Below the pieces are notes generated by a model, which was not told the DNA's origin, did no database searches, and saw nothing but the letters and a program-made list of their open reading frames with translations. Positions 5,791 through 6,359 of a stretch of 6,359 nt of DNA are shown piece by piece. Source of the DNA: Deltaproteobacteria bacterium (GTDB lineage: Bacteria > Desulfobacterota > Syntrophobacteria > B119-G9). How positions within the stretch are numbered: the first letter of the stretch is position 1; each line of letters opens with the position of its first letter. Position numbers and translations under genes: made by a program. Location: NCBI GenBank assembly GCA_003646715.1, contig QMLL01000105.1:1-6359 (forward strand), written 5' to 3'.

Positions 5791-6359
5791 ATGGAAAAGA
5801 CTTTGAAAATCACACCGTTGGACCCATTGTTTTTCCGGTCTCCCCTTCCCTTCACTGCAGGAGAACAGGACTGGGCACCTTCCAGCCCCTTACCTTTACC
5901 CGGCACCCTTTATGGAGCAATCAGAAGTCTGATACTCACGAAGAGGGAGTTTTCTCAGTTTCTTCACGGAAAAGGTTATCAGGACATTGGAACTCCGACA
6001 AAAAAGGGAACTCTGGCGATCAAAACATACATGCTGTTGAGAGATGCGAAGGATGGTTCCTTTGACTATCTGGTTCCTGCGCCCTCCAACATAGCCGCTT
6101 TAAATAAAGAGGCCGAAAAAGCATCAGTAAAAACTCTGGAACCTTTTCTGCTTCCCGGCGTGGTGTTCGAGCCTCCGAAACCGCAATCGATTAACGCTTT
6201 TTTCTACATCAAAGAAGATGCTGAAGCTATCCCGAAAAGGTGGATTTCATTGACCGGGCTTAAAAAGTATTTAAACCAGGAGAGTATTTCATCAAAAGAT
6301 TTGACAAAACCCTTGCAACTATATGAGCCGGAACCGAAATCGGGCATTGCCCGTAACAG
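5791..6359 (+). CDS. cmr3: Type III-B CRISPR protein Cmr3, 5' part (cut by window end)
   Basis: The first 189 codons of cmr3, open to the window edge. Cmr3 (Cas5 superfamily) sits next to Cmr2 at the foot of the Cmr complex and grips the 5' tag of the crRNA. The N-terminus has the Cmr3 pattern LDPLFFRSPLPFTAGEQDW (10-28), followed by PLPLPGTLYGAIRS (33-46), matching the conserved strand and helix of the RAMP fold. YEPEPKSGIARN (178-189) corresponds to the GI(A/G)-containing motif found mid-protein in Cmr3. Family members are usually about 300-400 residues, so roughly half is missing, by truncation of the window and not by mutation. The ATG lies one base after the cmr2 stop. GGGAGGAG (5779-5786), inside the end of cmr2, serves as its ribosome binding site, indicating coupled translation. 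cmr4-6 are expected next. Confidence 0.93.
   Translation, partial: MEKTLKITPLDPLFFRSPLPFTAGEQDWAPSSPLPLPGTLYGAIRSLILTKREFSQFLHGKGYQDIGTPTKKGTLAIKTYMLLRDAKDGSFDYLVPAPSNIAALNKEAEKASVKTLEPFLLPGVVFEPPKPQSINAFFYIKEDAEAIPKRWISLTGLKKYLNQESISSKDLTKPLQLYEPEPKSGIARN

Overview
The window is the first half of a type III-B (Cmr) CRISPR-Cas operon. Everything is on the + strand and tightly packed. The order is: an AT-rich upstream region (1-58), cas6 (59-829), a gene for a CARF domain joined to a LuxR-type helix-turn-helix (822-1682), a 70-base gap, cmr1 (1753-2901), cmr2/cas10 (2898-5789), and the first 189 codons of cmr3 (from 5791, cut by the window end). No CRISPR array, cas1, cas2 or mobile element is visible. 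cmr4, cmr5 and cmr6 would be expected downstream but lie outside the window.

The source looks like a bacterium of moderate GC content. The proteins are rich in Lys, Glu and Arg, and most genes carry GGAGG-type ribosome binding sites. The Cas6 is of the common thermophile type, resembling Pyrococcus Cas6 at its catalytic residues. A LuxR-like DNA-binding domain favours a bacterium over an archaeon. Thermotogota or thermophilic Firmicutes would fit, but this is an impression and not an identification.

Functionally, Cas6 would cut precursor CRISPR RNA. Cmr1, Cmr2 and Cmr3 would join the missing Cmr4-6 in the crRNA-guided RNA-targeting complex. Cmr2 keeps both its HD-nuclease motif and an intact GGDD cyclase motif, so it should be able to make cyclic oligoadenylate (cOA) when a target RNA is bound. 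The only protein in the window that looks able to sense this messenger is the CARF protein. It ends in a DNA-binding domain and not in an HEPN ribonuclease. The inferred output, as far as this window shows, is transcriptional: a cOA-sensing regulator encoded inside the operon whose Cas10 makes the messenger.

Two non-coding stretches are candidates for control elements. The first is the cas6 upstream region, with a 10-bp direct repeat at 14-bp spacing, a TATAAA box just before the ATG, and no Shine-Dalgarno sequence. The second is the gap before cmr1, with an 8-bp palindrome, a weak sigma70-like promoter and a very strong ribosome binding site.
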